A stretch of 64,000 nt of DNA from Cognaticolwellia sediminilitoris (GTDB taxonomy: Bacteria > Pseudomonadota > Gammaproteobacteria > Enterobacterales > Alteromonadaceae): assembly GCA_002104535.1 (NCBI GenBank), contig NBOG01000006.1, positions 299,817 through 363,816 of the forward strand. The letters run 5' to 3'. Below are positions 44,516 through 54,120 of this stretch, piece after piece; positions within the stretch are counted from its first letter, which is position 1; each line of letters begins with the position of its first letter. Below the pieces are notes generated by a model. The model had not been told where the DNA came from. It searched no databases and saw only the letters and a list, made by a program, of their open reading frames with translations. A program made the translations under genes and the position numbers.

Positions 44516-46951
44516 ATGAAAAATTTAAAGAAAACACTTGTTGGCTTGCTATTTATTCTCTTTTTAGTTCTCGCCACTTTAGTTACTTGGATATATAGCC
44601 AAGTAGACAGTGCTTTACCTAAAATTGAAGGTAAACAAACTCTCTATGGTTTGTCGGCCACAGCCACTGTTGATAGAGACCAGCAAGGTAACGTTACCAT
44701 CTCAGCTAATAACCGCCTAGATATTGCTATCGCGACCGGTTTTATTCATGCTCAAGAGCGCTTTTTTCAAATGGATTTATTGCGCCGAAATTCAGCCGGT
44801 GAACTCGCCAGTTTATTTGGTGAGGCTGCTATCGCTTATGATACGGATATTCGCCGCCATCGCTTTCGCGAACGCGCCAGCGCAATAGTCTCAAATTTGC
44901 CCGCGACTGATTTAGCAATATTGAAAGCCTATACCCGAGGTGTAAACCAAGGGTTAAAATATCTTAGAGCAGCACCTTTTGAATATTTATTACTACGCCA
45001 AGCCCCTGTTGAGTGGCAGGAAGAAGATACGATTTTAACGGTATTAAGTATGTATATCGATTTGCAGTATCAAGATGGTAAGCGAGAACGCACTTTAGGT
45101 TTACTGCACTCGGTACTAAGCCCTGAAGTATTTGATTTTCTCAACCCTGCAGGCAGTCGCTGGGATGCTGCAATTGATGACACTCAATACTCGGCTGCAC
45201 CATTACCTAAAGCTCCTTGGCCATCGGCATCAAGTAGCGCGATGACAGGCTTACTAGACACGTCTTTACTTGACTCACCTTTATCAAACAAGACCCTTGC
45301 TGTTCACAGCAGGGCGAAATCAGCACAAAATGAAGAGTTTCCGGGTTCAAATAACTGGGCTGTTGGTGGAAATATTAGTAAAACGGGAAGCGCTATAGTC
45401 GCGAACGACATGCATTTAGGCATTCGTGTACCCAACACTTGGTTTAGAGCCTCCTTTGAATATATTACTGATAAAGACGAACAGGTGAAAGTAACAGGCG
45501 CAACGCTACCCGGCACACCCAACATTATCATTGGTAGTAATGGGCACATAGCTTGGGGCTTCACCAATAGTTATGGGGATTGGAGTGACGTGATTGTACT
45601 GGAGACAAACGCGGATAACAGTCAGTATTTAACCCCTGATGGCTATAAAGACTTTATCAAACATAAACAAATAATTGCCGTAAAAGGACAAGATGCCGTC
45701 AACATCACCGTCAATGATACGATTTGGGGACCGGTAATTGGGCAGAATGCTCAAGGCAAGTTATTAGCGTATCGTTGGGTTGCCCATGATCAAGCTGCAG
45801 TCAATTTTGCCATTTTGGATTTCGAAACCACAACTAATGTAGAAAAAGCCTTGGCGATAGCCGCTCGTGCTGGAATGCCAGCACAAAACTTAATGATTGG
45901 GGATAAAGCCGGTAATATTGGTTGGACTATTATGGGGCCAATACCACAGCGAAGTATGGAATTTGGGGCAATCCCAACGTCTTGGTCGAACGGTGATCAC
46001 CAATGGCTAGGTTTATTGCCTCCTGCAGATTACCCTAAAGTGATTAATCCTAAAAATTCCCGACTATGGACGGCTAATTCTCGCGTTGTCGGCTCAGATA
46101 TGCTGAAGAAAATAGGTAATGGTGGTTACGCAATTGGTGCTAGATCTTCTCAAATAAAAAACAACCTGTCGGCGCAAAGCTCTTTCGATGAACAAGCATT
46201 ACTCAACATTGCTCTTGATGATAGAGCACAATTCTTAAAACGTTGGCAAAAATTTTTACTTTCAGAGGTGTTAACTGACGAAATGTTGATTGTTTACCCA
46301 CATTGGCCAGAAGTAAAAAGTATTGTGAGTAGTGATAATCTAGCTGCCAGCATCGATTCAGTCGCTTATCGATTGATCCGAAACTTTAGGCTCAACGTAA
46401 GATCACAGGTATTCGATATATTTAATGAAAATATGGCGAAGTTAGATGAAAACTACAGTTTTAATACCATTCGTCATCAAATAGAAACACCTTTGTGGCA
46501 ATTAATTAATCAACAACCGGAAAATTTTCTTTGGCGAAGTCATGATAGTTGGCAAGCACTATTTACGGCAAGTCTTGAGCAAACATTATCGGATATGACT
46601 GAGTCTTCAACACTAGCAGAAGCAACTTGGGGTAAACAAAATATCAGTAAAATACAGCACCCCTTAAGTCGCGCCGTACCTTTTATTGGCCATTGGTTAG
46701 ATATGCCTGAAGTGCCATTACCCGGCGACAGTTATATGCCGAGAGTACAAGGCCAATCATTTGGTGCATCACAACGCATGGTAGTCTCGCCCGGACATGA
46801 AGAAAGTGGCATTTTTCATATGCCGACCAGTCAATCAGGCCACCCATGGAGTCCATATTATGGCCTAGGGCATGAAGACTGGACAACAGGTCAGCCATCA
46901 AGCTTCTTACCTGGCCCAAGCAAATATAAATTAACATTACTAAGTTATTAA
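44516..46951 (+). CDS. Penicillin acylase-family N-terminal nucleophile hydrolase
   Basis: The 811-residue protein has an N-terminal signal/anchor (LKKTLVGLLFILFLVLATLV), the alpha-chain region with AIATGFIHAQERFFQMDLLR and RRNSAGELASLFG, and the beta-chain start at FPGSNNWAVGG, where the Ser becomes the catalytic N-terminal nucleophile after self-cleavage. Later GQSFGASQRMVVSPGHEESG and TGQPSSFLPGPSKYKL are typical. Substrates in the family include penicillins and acyl-homoserine lactones; which applies here is unknown. Confidence 0.92.
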   Translation: MKNLKKTLVGLLFILFLVLATLVTWIYSQVDSALPKIEGKQTLYGLSATATVDRDQQGNVTISANNRLDIAIATGFIHAQERFFQMDLLRRNSAGELASLFGEAAIAYDTDIRRHRFRERASAIVSNLPATDLAILKAYTRGVNQGLKYLRAAPFEYLLLRQAPVEWQEEDTILTVLSMYIDLQYQDGKRERTLGLLHSVLSPEVFDFLNPAGSRWDAAIDDTQYSAAPLPKAPWPSASSSAMTGLLDTSLLDSPLSNKTLAVHSRAKSAQNEEFPGSNNWAVGGNISKTGSAIVANDMHLGIRVPNTWFRASFEYITDKDEQVKVTGATLPGTPNIIIGSNGHIAWGFTNSYGDWSDVIVLETNADNSQYLTPDGYKDFIKHKQIIAVKGQDAVNITVNDTIWGPVIGQNAQGKLLAYRWVAHDQAAVNFAILDFETTTNVEKALAIAARAGMPAQNLMIGDKAGNIGWTIMGPIPQRSMEFGAIPTSWSNGDHQWLGLLPPADYPKVINPKNSRLWTANSRVVGSDMLKKIGNGGYAIGARSSQIKNNLSAQSSFDEQALLNIALDDRAQFLKRWQKFLLSEVLTDEMLIVYPHWPEVKSIVSSDNLAASIDSVAYRLIRNFRLNVRSQVFDIFNENMAKLDENYSFNTIRHQIETPLWQLINQQPENFLWRSHDSWQALFTASLEQTLSDMTESSTLAEATWGKQNISKIQHPLSRAVPFIGHWLDMPEVPLPGDSYMPRVQGQSFGASQRMVVSPGHEESGIFHMPTSQSGHPWSPYYGLGHEDWTTGQPSSFLPGPSKYKLTLLSY

Positions 46952-47001
46952 TTATGTTTATAACTTAATTTATACAATACGTTATCAATCAAGGATCAAA
47001 A

Positions 47002-47385
47002 ATGACTACATTAATTATTTGTTTATTTATTGCTGCACTATTACCCTTTATCGCTAAAGTTCCAGTCGCTCTCGCGATGAATAAACTTGGGGGTTACAAT
47101 AATAAATATCCAAGAGCACAACAAGCTGAATTAACCGGCTTTGGGGCTCGTGCGCTAGCTGCTCACCAAAATGCCTTTGAGTCATTTATTATTTTTGCAC
47201 CAGCAGTGTTATTAGCGATTTCGACACAAAACACCGGTGTTTTTATCGAGCAATTAGCGATAACTCATGTTATTGCTCGTGTGCTTTATAACATTGCCTA
47301 TTTAATGAATGTCGGCGTTATTCGCACAGTAATATGGGCAGTAGGTATTCTAAGTAGTTTTACCATTATTTTTCAGTGTATTTGA
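47002..47385 (+). CDS. MAPEG-family membrane protein
   Basis: The 127-residue protein has four hydrophobic helices and the MAPEG features ALAMNKLGGYNNKYPRAQQA, GFGARALAAHQNAFESFIIF and ARVLYNIAYLMNVGVIRTVI. Family members are membrane glutathione transferases or relatives; the bacterial YecN-like branch is uncharacterised. AAGGATCAAAA precedes the ATG. It follows the acylase gene by 50 bases and may share its transcript. Confidence 0.88.
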   Translation: MTTLIICLFIAALLPFIAKVPVALAMNKLGGYNNKYPRAQQAELTGFGARALAAHQNAFESFIIFAPAVLLAISTQNTGVFIEQLAITHVIARVLYNIAYLMNVGVIRTVIWAVGILSSFTIIFQCI

Positions 47386-47548
47386 TACCTAGCTCGATTG
47401 TAAATATTGACTAAATAGTCAGTTTAAACCTGAGATAAAGGCTAATTGCTGCCATAACATCGATGGTAATAAGTTTTTTATCTAAAAAGATCCAAATCGG
47501 CATAAATAAACGGTTGAAGTCTTAAGCTATGGTGGCTAAAGTGTAGCT

Positions 47549-47605
47549 ATGCAAATGACAAAACTCGCTTTTTTCTTTAACGTATTTTTTCTCTCAGTTA
47601 TCTGA
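47549..47605 (+). CDS. pheL: Phenylalanine-rich leader peptide of pheA
   Basis: A short frame encodes MQMTKLAFFFNVFFLSVI: 18 residues with five Phe codons (TTT TTC TTT ... TTT TTT). It ends 30 bases before a hairpin terminator that precedes pheA. This is the layout of the classical phe attenuator in enteric bacteria, where Phe-tRNA shortage stalls the ribosome on the Phe codons. The ATG at 47555 is an alternative start. A CTCAG/CTGAG hairpin overlaps its stop. Confidence 0.85.
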   Translation: MQMTKLAFFFNVFFLSVI

Positions 47606-47635
47606 GTGCGCTTAGGGTTTTGGCATTTACAAAAA

Positions 47636-47659
47636 AAACCTCCATCTGGAGGTTTTTTT
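47636..47659 (+). terminator. Attenuator terminator of pheA
   Basis: AAACCTCC-ATCT-GGAGGTTT stem followed by seven T residues, about 50 bases before the pheA start and 30 bases after the leader-peptide stop. Confidence 0.88.
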
Positions 47660-47710
47660 GTTTTGAGCATATCAACAATTTATTTTACATAACCTATTTA
47701 GGGAAACGCG

Positions 47711-48889
47711 GTGAACGAAGCATTAGATTTAAATAAAATACGTGAGAAAATTACTCATCTTGACCAGCAACTGCTAACGCTTTTTGCTGAGCGCCGTGCC
47801 CTAACCTTGAATGTTGCTAAAAGCAAAGCTCATCAAATTCGCCCCGTACGTGACCAACAACGCGAACAGGAACTTTTAATACGCTTAATAACTGAAGGTA
47901 AAAAACTGGGTCTAGATGCCCATTATGTCACCAGCGTATTTCAAACCATTATTGAAGACTCTGTACTTAATCAGCAAGCGTATTTACAAACCTTAGCTAA
48001 TCCAAATATTCAAGAGCCTGCGGTAAGTGTGGCATTTTTGGGGGATAAAGGCTCATACAGCTATTTAGCAAGTCATCGCTACTTTTCTCGGCGCGCTGCA
48101 AAAATTATTGAAAGTGGCTGTCAAAGTTTCGCTGAAATTATGCAGCAAGTTGAATCAGGAGCAGTCGACTACGGCATGTTACCGATAGAAAATACCAGTT
48201 CAGGGAGTATTAATGAAGTTTACGACATTCTTCAACATACGAATTTGTCCATTGTTGGTGAAATTACTCAACCGATTGAGCATTGCTTATTATCCGCGGT
48301 GAATACCAAGTTAAACAAAATAAAAACTATCTATGCGCATGGGCAGCCCTTTGCACAATGTAGTAATTTTCTCGATAAGCAAAAAGGCATTCGGATTGAG
48401 TACTGTGAGAGCACAGCCGACGCCATGGCAAAAGTTTATGAATTACAAGACGACACAGTTGCCGTTATTGGCAGTGAGGAAGGAGGTAATTTATATCAAC
48501 TTCATGCCTTGGAAAAATCAATCGCCAATCAAAGTGAAAACCACAGTCGCTTTATTTTAGTTGCACGTAAACCGATTGAGGTGGCTGAACAAATACCGGC
48601 AAAAACCACTTTAATTATCGCGACGGGCCAAAAACCGGGTGCGCTAGTTGAGTGTTTGTTGGTATTAAAAAATAAAGGCATAAATATGTGTAAGCTCGAA
48701 TCTAGACCAATACAAGGGCGACCTTGGGAAGAAATGTTTTATGTCGATGTTGAAGCAAATTTGAAGCATTTAGAACTCCAAGAAGCTATTTCACAAATAA
48801 CAGAACAAACCCATTTTATTAAAATTTTAGGTTGTTATCCTATCGAGCACATCAGTCCTACTAATGTGCCAAGCAGTGCTCTGATATAA
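47711..48889 (+). CDS. pheA: P-protein: chorismate mutase/prephenate dehydratase
   Basis: PheA makes phenylpyruvate from chorismate. Residues 1-95 are the AroQ chorismate mutase (IREKITHLDQQLLTLFAERR, then VRDQQREQELLIRLI). Residues about 105-285 are the dehydratase (VAFLGDKGSYSYLASHRYFS, MLPIENTSSGSINEVYDILQ, the TAD-containing segment ESTADAMAKVYEL). The C-terminal ACT domain has ESRPIQGRPWEEMFYVDVEA and binds Phe. The start is GTG. Expression is controlled by the upstream attenuator. Confidence 0.96.
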   Translation: MNEALDLNKIREKITHLDQQLLTLFAERRALTLNVAKSKAHQIRPVRDQQREQELLIRLITEGKKLGLDAHYVTSVFQTIIEDSVLNQQAYLQTLANPNIQEPAVSVAFLGDKGSYSYLASHRYFSRRAAKIIESGCQSFAEIMQQVESGAVDYGMLPIENTSSGSINEVYDILQHTNLSIVGEITQPIEHCLLSAVNTKLNKIKTIYAHGQPFAQCSNFLDKQKGIRIEYCESTADAMAKVYELQDDTVAVIGSEEGGNLYQLHALEKSIANQSENHSRFILVARKPIEVAEQIPAKTTLIIATGQKPGALVECLLVLKNKGINMCKLESRPIQGRPWEEMFYVDVEANLKHLELQEAISQITEQTHFIKILGCYPIEHISPTNVPSSALI

Positions 48890-48910
48890 AGAGCTAGTTT
48901 CAACATGACA

Positions 48911-48934
48911 GGGCAGTTTATCTGCCTTTTTTTG
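48911..48934 (+). terminator. Terminator after pheA
   Basis: GGCAG-TTTAT-CTGCC followed by seven T residues, 20 bases after the pheA stop. Confidence 0.85.
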
Positions 48935-48937
48935 TCA

Positions 48938-49351
48938 TTAAGCCGAAGCTTGAATTGCAGTTTGTTTTCTTTTCTTTAATCTAAAAACAACAGCGCTAAA
49001 CATCAGGATTATCAAGGTTGGGATTGCAGCAAACATTAGCGAGGCTAACATAAACTGAGCAAGCAATATTGATAAACTAATAAAACAAAATGTTGGTAAT
49101 AATAGCCAGAATGTATGCTCGCTGGCGCATATTTTAAATGCTTTATGCATAAATACTAACAGTAACAAGCTAACTAAAGTTGCGGTGATAGCCGTGACTG
49201 ACCCCGGATAGTAATCAAGAATAAAATCAGTGTGAGGGTGGAGTATACTTGGCACTGGCGCTGAATTACCCAGATGAACTAGCCAAACTAATGACCCCGC
49301 TATTAAACAGCCAAAATTAAATGACCAAAGTTTTTTATTAACGTTAAACAT
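48938..49351 (-). CDS. Unknown membrane protein (137 aa)
   Basis: Four hydrophobic segments are visible, near residues 10-26, 50-68, 78-95 and 100-122, with a basic C-terminus (RLKKRKQTAIQASA). The loop after the first helix holds a His/Pro/Asp-rich stretch (ILHPHTDFILDYYPG). I recognise no family. It is convergent with pheA and stands alone. Confidence 0.6.
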   Translation of the reverse strand: MFNVNKKLWSFNFGCLIAGSLVWLVHLGNSAPVPSILHPHTDFILDYYPGSVTAITATLVSLLLLVFMHKAFKICASEHTFWLLLPTFCFISLSILLAQFMLASLMFAAIPTLIILMFSAVVFRLKKRKQTAIQASA

Positions 49352-49527
49352 TAATATTTTCCAAATTTATTATTATTATTTTCCTCCTTTATATAGCAAG
49401 TTTATTTTTTAATCAAGCCGTGTGTTTTTCATACTAAATTATGGCTGATGTTCATAATTCAAGCATCAATTTAGGGTATATGACTGTAGTAGCTTGCTGT
49501 GGTGACAAAAAGTGATGACTAAGACAT

Positions 49528-49563
49528 GAAAAAGCCCACATCAGCGTGAGCTAATATGGGCTT
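49528..49563 (-). terminator. Terminator after the RND pump gene
   Basis: AAGCCCA pairs with TGGGCTT across an 18-base partly paired loop, followed on the minus strand by TTTTTC. Confidence 0.7.
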
Positions 49564-49579
49564 GTTATTTACTTATATT

Positions 49580-52500
49580 TTAAGCTTTATTTATCTTAAT
49601 TTCAGCTTGTTGCTTGGCAATTTCTTTGGCGATAACTTGTGGCGAACCGGTATTTCTACATAACCAATAATATGCCCCAGGCACAACAAATAAGGTAAAA
49701 ACACTCGCTAGCGAAACACCTGCAAAGATAACCACACCGATAACCATTCGACTTTCCGCTCCAGGTCCTACCGCTAAGACCAGTGGAATAGCACTTGTTA
49801 CTGTAGTGAATGTTGTCATTACTATTGGTCTTAAACGCTGTGTTGCCGCGCCTATTAATGCCTCTTCAAAAGCGACGCCTTTATCACGCAATTGGTTAGC
49901 AAACTCAACAATTAAAATACCATTCTTTGCCGCTAAACCTATCAGCATGACGATACCTATTTGACTGTAAATATTGAGACTCATGCCCATCAATTTAAGG
50001 CCCGCTAAAGCCCCCACTAATGCTAATGGCACTGTCAGCATGATAACAAATGGATGAATAAAGCTCTCAAACTGGGCAGATAGCACTAAATAAGTTATCA
50101 CTAAGGCCAGAATAAATATAAAGACAATTGAATTCCCCGACTCTTGTAATAGTTGCGACTGTCCTTTGTAAGCAACTTGCGCCTCATAAGGTAAATGCTC
50201 TGCAACGGCATTATTTAAGAAGTCTAAGGCATCGCCTAGCGCATATCCTGTTGCTAAATTAGCACTGATGGTAATACTGCGTAAGCGATTAAAGCGGTTT
50301 AATTGTGATGATGTAGCACTTTCTTCAATCGTAATGAGGTTTGATAGTGGTATCAACTTTTTACTGACGGTTGAACGAACAAAAATATTATCTATATCTT
50401 TTGGATTTGAAAAGTCAGTCTTTTCACCTCTTACCATCACATAGTACTCTTCACCTCGATCAACAAAGTTGGTGACACGTCGTTGACCCAGCATAGTTTC
50501 AAGTGTACGACCGATATCACCAACAGAAACGCCAAGATCGAAGGCTCTAGTGTGATCGATTTTAACCAGCAATTGCGGGTAAGTTTCTTTATAGTCGCTA
50601 TCAATACTATGTAAATTCGGATTTTCTTGCGCCTTGGCAATAATTATATCGCGCCATTTAGCTAACTCTTCATAAGTATTACCTTGTAAAACAAACTCTA
50701 CAGGTGATGAAGAACCACCGCCGCCTAAACCTCTGCGCATCATCGCAAATGCTCTAACATCAGTAACTTTAGACAGTTCACCATTCATTTTATTAATAAA
50801 GTCAAAGGTATCGGTCGTACGATCTTTCCAGGCTGGCATGCCGACTATGGCAATACCGCCAGCGCCACCAAAACCTGGCACTCGCACTATAACTCTATCA
50901 AGCTCACCACTTTTTTGATGCACCATTAACTTTTCTTCAATTTGCTGCATATTCTTGACATTATTTTCATAACTGGCGCCTTCGGCACCACGCATCATGA
51001 CAAAAAAGTTACCCCGATCTTCTTTTGGCGTGTATTCAGAAGGTAATTGATTGAACAAACTGTATACAGCCGCTAATGATAAAACGATAACAAAAAATAT
51101 CATCCAAGGTTGATGAATGCTGGCCTTTAATGAACGGCCGTAAGAAGCTTCAAGCTTAGCAAAACCTTTATCTAATTTCTGTCCAAAAGACGAGCTGCGT
51201 TTTTTATGTTGCAACATTTTTGAACACATCATAGGTGTCAGTGACAATGCCGTTAAGCTGGAAAAAATAACAGCCGCGGCGATGGCGATGGCAAATTCAG
51301 TAAATAAGCGCCCAACATTACCCGATAAAAAGACCAGTGGAACAAACACTGCAACTAACACTAATGTCGTCGCGATAACAGCAAACGCAACTTCACGTCC
51401 GCCCTCATATGCAGCTAATAAAGGAGTTTGACCGCCTTCAATACGACGATATATATTTTCTAAAACGACGATAGCATCATCAACCACTAACCCGATGGCG
51501 AGTACCATGGCTAATAAGGTCAATAAGTTTATTGAAAATCCAAGCCAAGAAAGCACCATCATAGAGCCAATTAACGCTACCGGAACAGTAACGGCAGGGA
51601 TAATAGTAGCTCTGACATTGCCCAAAAATATAAAAATAACTAACACCACCATTAACATGGCAATGCCTAGCGTACTGTATACTTCGTCAATCGAACCTTG
51701 AATAAAAACAGATGAGTCATAACTATTGGTAATTGTAGTCCCTAAAGGCAAACCTTCTCGGACCGACTCCATTTCTTTACGGGCAGCTTTGACCACTTCT
51801 AAGGTGTTAGCTTTTGATTGTTTAATAATCCCCAAGCCAACCATGTTTTTGCCATTACCACGGAACATGTTTTCTTCGTTTTCAGCCGACAATTCAATTT
51901 TTGCGACATCACCAAGGTAAACTAACGACTTATCGTTATTACGGCCAACCACCATAGTGGCAAAGTCATTTTCAGAAATATAGCTACGTTCAACTCGAAT
52001 CGAAAAGTCACGGTCTATTGACTCAACTTTCCCGGCGGGTAATTCAACATTCTCGGCCCGTAACGTCTGCTCAATATCATTAACGGTGATCCCTCTCGCA
52101 GCCATAGCCTTGCGATTTAAACGCACATTCATGGCGTAGGTTCTGCCGCCACCAACCATTACTCGGGCGACACCATCAACAACAGAAAAACGATCAACAA
52201 TATAACGTTCGGCATAATCTGTTAATTGCAACGTGCTCATGCCATCGCTTTGTAAAACAAACCAGACAATAACGTTTTCATCGTCATTGGCTTTAAATAC
52301 TTCTGGTGGATCTGCTTGCTCAGGTAAGTTATTCAATGCCCGTGAAATACGATCTCGAACATCATTGGTAGCAGCATCAATATCGCGATCAAGTTCAAAT
52401 TCAATGGAAATATTAGAACGCCCTACCCGGCTACTAGAATTTATTGATTTAACGCCTTCCACGCCACTAATTCTATCTTCTAATATTTGCGTAATTTTGC

Positions 52501-52681
52501 TTTCTACAATCGCAGCAGAAGCACCAGGATAAGATGTGTTAATACTAACAACAGGCGGATCAATGTCAGGGTATTCGCGTAATGGTAAAGTTAAAAAAGC
52601 CACGATACCAAAAGTGATTAACAGTAAGTTAATTACAGTAGCAAAAACCGGACGTTTAACCGATAGATCAGATAAAATCAC
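49580..52681 (-). CDS. RND efflux transporter, inner-membrane pump (HAE1/AcrB type)
   Basis: The 1033-residue proton-driven pump has the RND architecture: TM1 (KRPVFATVINLLLITFGIVA), LREYPDIDPPVVSINTSYPG, two large periplasmic loops, GLVVDDAIVVLENIYRRIEG with the TM4 Asp residues and AAKNGILIVEFANQLRDKGV near TM10/11. It starts with GTG, 3 bases after the adaptor gene. The AcrB-like class exports drugs, dyes or solvents; the substrate cannot be told. No outer-membrane TolC-type gene is adjacent. Confidence 0.94.
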   Translation of the reverse strand: MILSDLSVKRPVFATVINLLLITFGIVAFLTLPLREYPDIDPPVVSINTSYPGASAAIVESKITQILEDRISGVEGVKSINSSSRVGRSNISIEFELDRDIDAATNDVRDRISRALNNLPEQADPPEVFKANDDENVIVWFVLQSDGMSTLQLTDYAERYIVDRFSVVDGVARVMVGGGRTYAMNVRLNRKAMAARGITVNDIEQTLRAENVELPAGKVESIDRDFSIRVERSYISENDFATMVVGRNNDKSLVYLGDVAKIELSAENEENMFRGNGKNMVGLGIIKQSKANTLEVVKAARKEMESVREGLPLGTTITNSYDSSVFIQGSIDEVYSTLGIAMLMVVLVIFIFLGNVRATIIPAVTVPVALIGSMMVLSWLGFSINLLTLLAMVLAIGLVVDDAIVVLENIYRRIEGGQTPLLAAYEGGREVAFAVIATTLVLVAVFVPLVFLSGNVGRLFTEFAIAIAAAVIFSSLTALSLTPMMCSKMLQHKKRSSSFGQKLDKGFAKLEASYGRSLKASIHQPWMIFFVIVLSLAAVYSLFNQLPSEYTPKEDRGNFFVMMRGAEGASYENNVKNMQQIEEKLMVHQKSGELDRVIVRVPGFGGAGGIAIVGMPAWKDRTTDTFDFINKMNGELSKVTDVRAFAMMRRGLGGGGSSSPVEFVLQGNTYEELAKWRDIIIAKAQENPNLHSIDSDYKETYPQLLVKIDHTRAFDLGVSVGDIGRTLETMLGQRRVTNFVDRGEEYYVMVRGEKTDFSNPKDIDNIFVRSTVSKKLIPLSNLITIEESATSSQLNRFNRLRSITISANLATGYALGDALDFLNNAVAEHLPYEAQVAYKGQSQLLQESGNSIVFIFILALVITYLVLSAQFESFIHPFVIMLTVPLALVGALAGLKLMGMSLNIYSQIGIVMLIGLAAKNGILIVEFANQLRDKGVAFEEALIGAATQRLRPIVMTTFTTVTSAIPLVLAVGPGAESRMVIGVVIFAGVSLASVFTLFVVPGAYYWLCRNTGSPQVIAKEIAKQQAEIKINKA

Positions 52682-52684
52682 GGT

Positions 52685-53737
52685 TTATTCTCCCATCACA
52701 TTAACGGCGCTGCCATCTCTTAGTTTTAAGGCTCCTTCGATAACGACTGCTGTACCCGCATCGACACCATCGAGTACCTCAACAAAACCATGGTAACGAC
52801 GTCCAATTTTCAATTGTTTTTTAACCGCTTTACCTTCGTTAACAACAAAAACAAAATGTTTATCTTCAATAGGTATAATTGCGCTTTCAGGTACTTGTAA
52901 TATTTGCTCAACATTACGCACCACTTGGACATTTAATAACATGCCTGCACGTAATTTATGATCGTGGTTGGGGATTTCAGCACGAACTTTTAAAGTTCTC
53001 GTTGTGCTATCAAGTCGAGAATCAATTGAGGTGATTTTACCGACAAATACATGTGACTTATAAGCCGTGTTCATTGCTTCTATCCGCTGTCCAAGCGCTA
53101 CAGTCGTTAAGTGACGCTCTGGCACTGAAAAATCAACTTTAATGGTGCTTAAATCATCCAAACTTGTAATAACATCACCAACATTGATTAATGTTCCTAA
53201 ACTTATTTCACGAAAACCTAATATGCCAGAAAATGGTGCTTTGATAGTGAAGTCAGCCAGCTTTATTTTCGCACTTAACAATTGCGCAGCTATCGCTTTA
53301 GTTTTTGCATCTTGTTGATCGACTAATGATTTTGACATTGCTTTATTCGTGTATAAATCTTGAAAGCGATTAAGTTGTGAAACAGACTCCTCTAAATTTG
53401 CTTCTAACTCTTTCACTTTTGCAGCTTCTTCATCGCTATTAAGGCTGATCAGAATATCGCCTTTTTTAACCATCTGACCGTCTTGGAAGTAAATTTTTTC
53501 AACTAAGTCTGAATACTTACTGGTGATAAATACCTGTTCATTAGCTCTTGATGTACCAATGGCTTCTATTTCATCTTTAAATTCAGCTAACGCAATAGTC
53601 GTTGTTTTAACTGAGACGACACGTTGATGCCTTTCCTTAGCATTTGAAGATTCAGGCCATTGTAAATAAACAACTAAAACAATTAATAAGCCAACAAGTA
53701 TAAATAAAGGCAACCGGCGAGTAATAGAAGCAGACAT
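52685..53737 (-). CDS. RND efflux periplasmic adaptor (membrane fusion protein)
   Basis: The 350-residue adaptor has an N-terminal anchor (LFILVGLLIVLVVYLQWPES), a barrel-sandwich/lipoyl half-motif (VEKIYFQDGQMVKKGDILIS), a short hairpin (KVKELEANLEESVSQLNRFQ), the second lipoyl half (IKAPFSGILGFREISLGTLI) and a beta-barrel region (RTLKVRAEIPNHDHKLRAGM). It links the pump to an outer-membrane channel. It precedes the pump gene in one operon; 383 bases upstream hold no gene. Confidence 0.93.
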   Translation of the reverse strand: MSASITRRLPLFILVGLLIVLVVYLQWPESSNAKERHQRVVSVKTTTIALAEFKDEIEAIGTSRANEQVFITSKYSDLVEKIYFQDGQMVKKGDILISLNSDEEAAKVKELEANLEESVSQLNRFQDLYTNKAMSKSLVDQQDAKTKAIAAQLLSAKIKLADFTIKAPFSGILGFREISLGTLINVGDVITSLDDLSTIKVDFSVPERHLTTVALGQRIEAMNTAYKSHVFVGKITSIDSRLDSTTRTLKVRAEIPNHDHKLRAGMLLNVQVVRNVEQILQVPESAIIPIEDKHFVFVVNEGKAVKKQLKIGRRYHGFVEVLDGVDAGTAVVIEGALKLRDGSAVNVMGE

Positions 53738-54120
53738 AAGAATAAAGCTCTCTAAATTTAAGGGAAATTACAGTAGTATAACTATACCTTAGATACTGAT
53801 TTCGCTCGATACAACTTAGCGTAGGATTTAAGGCTTTGGTCGCAAATTATAAAAAATAATTAACTTTGTCATTATTAATATATAATTTAGTGAAACCAAT
53901 TGAATTAATTGAGTTTGCAATGTTAAGTGAGGAAAAAAATTCAACAGTAATAAGCTTGATTGAGTTTTAGCTTATTCTAGTAATTAAATACATGTAAGTA
54001 ATAAGTATTTCGCTTTTAAATATGTTCGATTATTTATTGCAATTGCTAGTATATTTACACACTATAACGAATAGTTAGTATTCGACATTGCTTCGTATTT
54101 TACTTTTAAGGATTGAACTT
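53738..54120. other. 383-base divergent gap, nothing identified
   Basis: Very AT-rich. It separates the efflux operon from the AsmA-like gene and should contain promoters for both; no operator dyad or regulator gene was seen. Confidence 0.45.
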
